DNA of 64,000 nt from assembly GCA_964394665.1 (NCBI GenBank), contig CAYMYN010000002.1:303496-367495 (forward strand), given 5' to 3'. Both the position numbers and the translations under genes were made by a program. Position 1 is the stretch's first letter; each line of letters opens with the position of its first letter. Of the stretch, positions 61,009 to 64,000 are shown one piece after another. Source of the stretch: CAYMYN01 sp964394665 (lineage in GTDB: Bacteria; Planctomycetota; UBA1135; GCA-002686595). The notes beneath the pieces are model-generated. The model did no database searches. It had not been told where the DNA came from and was given only the letters and a program-made list of their open reading frames with translations.

Positions 61009-63252
61009 ATGGGGGGGCGCTCCTCACGATCGGGTCGGCGGGTCCTCGGATGGGGCGTGGGATTCGGCCTCTTGGTCCTCGCGCTCGGCGCGGGCTGGTG
61101 GTTGCGCGACGCTGCGCGCCCAGCGCCGGTGGGGCCTGCGGTGCGCGCGCTCCCCACGCCGTCCGCGGGGGAGACTCCCCACCCTCCTGCGCCCGGACCG
61201 GAAGCGACGCGCGCCGCCGCGGGTCCGGCGGATCCGGACCTCGCCCCGGCGGAAGAGCAGGCGCTGGCGGCACGCTACGCCGTGACCGGCCGTGTCGTCG
61301 ACGAAGGCTCCGCGCCGGTCGCAGGCGCGGAGGTCTTGCTCCAGGACTCGGAGCGGGCCCTGGGGACCGGCTCGTTGCTCCCGCGCGTCGTCGCGACGAG
61401 CGCGGCGGACGGGACGTTCCACGTCGACGGGGCGCCGACGGAGCTGGTGCGCCTGGCCGCCCGCACGCCGCGGGCCCTGGGCGATTGGAGCGCACCCCTG
61501 CGCCTACAGCCCGGCATCCCGCGCGCCGACGTCGTGCTCGTCGTGCACGCGGGCGTCTGCCTGACCGGCACGGTGAGCGATCGGGCCAACGGGGAGGCCC
61601 TCGAGGCCGAGCTGAGTTTCTTCGACTCCGCGACGAGTCTGCCCCACGCCACCCGCTCCCGCAGCGACGGCGCCTTCGAGCTCTGCGGGCTGCGTCCGGG
61701 CCGCGCCTACGTGATCGTCGTCCAGGCCGAGGGGTACGCCGCGCTCTCCGGGCGCAACGTGGTCGAGGTCCCGGCCGAAGCCGCGGGCAGCCTTGCGCCC
61801 CTGGACCTGCTCCTCGACCTCCGTCCGCACGGGGTCCTACGGGTCGTCGACGCGCTCAGCGGACTGCCGATCCCGGGCGCCCGGCTCGATTGGGCGGCGG
61901 CGCTCTCGGCGCGCCTGCCGCGCACCGAGAATCCCTTCGCGCTGCGCGGCCAAGGCTCGATCGGCCAGACCGACGGGCAGGGCCTGTGCGACGCGCCGCC
62001 GCTCCGGCCCGGGAGCGCCGGGATCCTCGTGAGCGCGGCCGGCTACGCGCCGCGCATCGTGCGGGGCGGCGATTGGCTCGGCGCGGTGGAAGGCCTGGTC
62101 GAGCTCCGGCTCTCGCCCGGGCACACCCTCGAGGTGTGGGTCGAGGGCCTCGAAGCGGGGGCGAGCGCCCCGGTCGATCTGCACCTCGCCCGCCGCGATC
62201 ACCCCGACGAGCCGGTCCTCGGGGATGATCCCGTGCGCGACGCGATCGCGCGTCCCGGCGAGCCCGCGCGGTTCGAAGCCCTGCCGCCCGATCGCTACGT
62301 GGCCGTGGCGCGCGGCGCCGGCCACGCGCGGACGTGGAGCCCGATCCTGCCCCTCCTGGAGCCCGGGGGGCGCACCGCGATCACCCTCAGCCCTGCCCCC
62401 GGCGCGCGGCTCCTGGGGAGCGTCGCACCGCTGCCCACCGGCCGGCGAACCCTGGTGCGCGCGTCGGGACCGGCGGGCCTCGAGGAGCGGGCGCCGGTCT
62501 CGGCCGCGGGCGCCTACCAGTTCCCGCCCCTGCCGGCCGGGACCTACCGCGTGTGGGCCGAGGAGGAACCGCTACGCGAGATCGCGCGGACGAGCCGCCC
62601 CGTGACTCCGCCGCATGCGCTCGAGGTGGTTCTGGCGGAAGGCCAGGAGCGGCGCCTCGACCTGGAGTTCGAGGGGTCGTCCTCGACCCTTGCCGGAAGC
62701 GTGCGCATCGACGGCGCGCTCGCCCCGGGCCGACTCGTGGTGGCGAGCGCCGTGTATGCCGGCGACTCCGCGGGGGGACCCTGGTCCGACCGGCGCGAGA
62801 CCCTCAGCGACTCCGACGGCCGCTTCGTGCTCACGGACCTGCGCGGACACCAGGTCCGGCTGAGCCTCGCGCACCCGGGCCCCGCGGGGGAGCGGCTCAC
62901 GCTCTTCGAGCGCACCTTCCCGCGCCAGGACCTCGACGCGACGATCGAGCTGGAGGTCGGGACCGCGGGGCTCGCGCTCCGTCCAATCCTGGAACGCGAC
63001 CGCTCGCCCTTGCGTTGGGCCCAGGTCGAGCTGTCGGCCGACCCCGACCGCGGCGGCGTGGCGGGGTTCGCCGGAACTCGAACCTGGCGGTTCCAGTACC
63101 GGGGGTCGGGCCCCGTCGAGCCCGTCCGCCTCCCGCCCGGCGCCTACGTCCTCGACGTGCAGGGCGCCGACGGCCTGCGCGCCGAGGCGCGGGCGATCCT
63201 GCTCGTGGCCGGCCAGACCCTCGAGCTCGAGGTGCCGTTGGCCGTGCCCTGA
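61009..63252 (+). CDS. Membrane-anchored carboxypeptidase-regulatory-domain repeat protein
   Basis: 747 residues from ATG at 61009; upstream frame is Arg-rich and unlikely. Residues 10-32 (RVLGWGVGFGLLVLALGAGWWLR) are a signal anchor, followed by a Pro/Ala-rich spacer and then carboxypeptidase-regulatory units: VTGRVVDEGSAPVAGAEVLL, LTGTVSDRANGEALEAELSF with DGAFELCGLRPGRAYVI, RVVDALSGLPIPGARLDW, LAGSVRIDGALAPGRLVV with DGRFVLTDLRGHQVRL. The layout equals that of the 8203 and 58261 proteins and the outer halves of the two sigma fusions. Presumably extracytoplasmic; role unknown. Confidence 0.8.
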   Translation: MGGRSSRSGRRVLGWGVGFGLLVLALGAGWWLRDAARPAPVGPAVRALPTPSAGETPHPPAPGPEATRAAAGPADPDLAPAEEQALAARYAVTGRVVDEGSAPVAGAEVLLQDSERALGTGSLLPRVVATSAADGTFHVDGAPTELVRLAARTPRALGDWSAPLRLQPGIPRADVVLVVHAGVCLTGTVSDRANGEALEAELSFFDSATSLPHATRSRSDGAFELCGLRPGRAYVIVVQAEGYAALSGRNVVEVPAEAAGSLAPLDLLLDLRPHGVLRVVDALSGLPIPGARLDWAAALSARLPRTENPFALRGQGSIGQTDGQGLCDAPPLRPGSAGILVSAAGYAPRIVRGGDWLGAVEGLVELRLSPGHTLEVWVEGLEAGASAPVDLHLARRDHPDEPVLGDDPVRDAIARPGEPARFEALPPDRYVAVARGAGHARTWSPILPLLEPGGRTAITLSPAPGARLLGSVAPLPTGRRTLVRASGPAGLEERAPVSAAGAYQFPPLPAGTYRVWAEEEPLREIARTSRPVTPPHALEVVLAEGQERRLDLEFEGSSSTLAGSVRIDGALAPGRLVVASAVYAGDSAGGPWSDRRETLSDSDGRFVLTDLRGHQVRLSLAHPGPAGERLTLFERTFPRQDLDATIELEVGTAGLALRPILERDRSPLRWAQVELSADPDRGGVAGFAGTRTWRFQYRGSGPVEPVRLPPGAYVLDVQGADGLRAEARAILLVAGQTLELEVPLAVP

Positions 63253-63348
63253 GCGCCCCGCGGGGGCGACCCACGCGGTGCGCCGCGGAGCGAGCCATCC
63301 CCTGGGGGTCGCGCCCGAGCCCGACCACGGCCGGGCTAGACTCACGGG

Positions 63349-63894
63349 ATGCTCCGCACCCTCCTCTCCGCCCTCGTGGGCGGCATCGTCGTCTTCGCCT
63401 GGGGCGCCGTCGCGAACATGGCCCTGCCCCTGGGCGAGATGGGTTTCTCCAGCGTGGCCGACGAGAGCGAGGTGACCGCGCTGCTGCGGGCCAAGGCTCC
63501 GAGTGCCGGCCTCTACTTCCTGCCCGCCATGGGCAGCGTCGCACCCGAGGACCTGCCCCCCTCGGGTCCGACGGCGTTCTTGGCTTGGCGGCCCGACACG
63601 CCCTACGCCATGGGCGCGCACCTGGGGTACGAGTTCGCCTCGGGCTTCCTCGCGGCCCTGATCGCCGCCCTCGTGCTGGGTTGCTGCACGCCCGGCCAGG
63701 GCATCCTCCGCAGAGCCCTGGCCACGATGGGCATGGGCCTCTTCGGCTGGCTCTCGATCAGCGCTTCCCACTGGACCTGGTATGGCTTCTCGGACGGCTT
63801 CTTCGTCTCCGAGGGCATCCAGCAGGCGGTCGGTTGGCTGCTCGCCGGCCTGGCCATGGGCGCCGTGATGCGCCGCGGATCGAATCTGTCGTGA
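63349..63894 (+). CDS. Small membrane protein of unknown function
   Basis: 181 residues with about four hydrophobic segments: LLSALVGGIVVFAWGAVANMAL near the N-terminus, GYEFASGFLAALIAALVLGCC, RRALATMGMGLFGWLSISASHWTWYG and GIQQAVGWLLAGLAMGAVM. The loop after the first helix is ~60 residues and polar (GLYFLPAMGSVAPEDLPPSGP). The pattern resembles small uncharacterised planctomycete/bacteroidete membrane proteins that start with an ALxGGxxxFxWGxxxxM motif. No function can be given. Its TGA stop is the first triplet of repeat copy B. Confidence 0.8.
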   Translation: MLRTLLSALVGGIVVFAWGAVANMALPLGEMGFSSVADESEVTALLRAKAPSAGLYFLPAMGSVAPEDLPPSGPTAFLAWRPDTPYAMGAHLGYEFASGFLAALIAALVLGCCTPGQGILRRALATMGMGLFGWLSISASHWTWYGFSDGFFVSEGIQQAVGWLLAGLAMGAVMRRGSNLS

Positions 63895-64000
63895 GAGGCC
63901 GAGGAAGAATCGAGCGGACCCGGAGCGGATCCAGAGCAGACCATCCAGAGGGCCTCTCAGAACGCCTTTTGGACGGCCGGCAAGCCGGCCGTACCGAGAG
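63892..64000 (+). repeat. Copy B of the ~100-bp dispersed intergenic repeat
   Basis: It starts at the TGA stop of the membrane protein gene and runs to the window edge. It matches 396-493 apart from 6 substitutions and an 11-bp insertion (63929-63939 region), and contains the same perfect palindrome at 63973-63992. The right boundary is unknown because the window ends. Confidence 0.85.

Overview
The window is GC-rich DNA (roughly 70% G+C by eye) carrying about 40 genes at high density. No rRNA, tRNA, CRISPR array, phage genes or transposase gene were found. The gene content suggests a planctomycete, probably one of the deep lineages around Saltatorellus/Rohdeia/Engelhardtia. The reasons are large exported FG-GAP, BNR-propeller and 'HDDGSGP' repeat proteins with a shared C-terminal domain, many carboxypeptidase-regulatory-domain proteins, planctomycete-style LRRs, and ECF sigma factors with very long extracytoplasmic extensions. 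The lineage is an inference from protein style; there is no marker gene to settle it.

Layout. 1-4.9 kb: the 3' end of aspartate kinase, an FG-GAP repeat protein and a large membrane spermidine-synthase-like/TPR protein. 5.1-7.9 kb: Dps, a GNAT acetyltransferase and an exported thioredoxin-like protein whose frame is interrupted by one in-frame TGA directly after a Cys-Thr pair (possible selenocysteine). 8-14 kb: a carboxypeptidase-regulatory repeat protein and an exported repeat protein. 14-19.2 kb: ergothioneine genes egtB-egtD and a KatG with a lipoprotein-type leader. 19.3-22.1 kb: an exported HExxH protein, an orphan cytochrome oxidase subunit III and a GNAT. 22.1-28.6 kb: two divergent genes, each an ECF sigma factor fused to a membrane segment and extracytoplasmic repeats. 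28.7-36.4 kb: a complete N-acetylglutaminylglutamine amide (NAGGN) osmolyte operon facing a PEP carboxylase gene. 36.5-42.3 kb: two large exported proteins. 42.4-48.8 kb: two radical SAM enzymes flanking a tightly overlapping epimerase, LRR and DegT aminotransferase operon. 48.8-51.3 kb: a PhnD-like binding lipoprotein and a fused ATPase-permease, preceded by a Fur-type palindrome. 51.4-57.9 kb: a degenerate hydrolase, a DMT transporter, a DUF4870 protein and a DrrAB-type ABC exporter. 57.9-64 kb: a 162-bp MITE-like element, a frameshifted carboxypeptidase-regulatory gene, 3-methyladenine DNA glycosylase, another carboxypeptidase-regulatory protein and a small membrane protein.

Themes. Oxidative-stress and metal functions recur (Dps, KatG, EgtBD, thioredoxin-like protein, Fur-boxed transporter). 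Five genes share one extracytoplasmic carboxypeptidase-regulatory architecture; in two of them it is joined to a sigma factor, which suggests membrane-linked transcription control. The NAGGN operon points to osmotic stress tolerance. An approximately 100-bp dispersed repeat with a perfect stem-loop starts exactly at the stop codon of both the first and the last plus-strand genes of the window.
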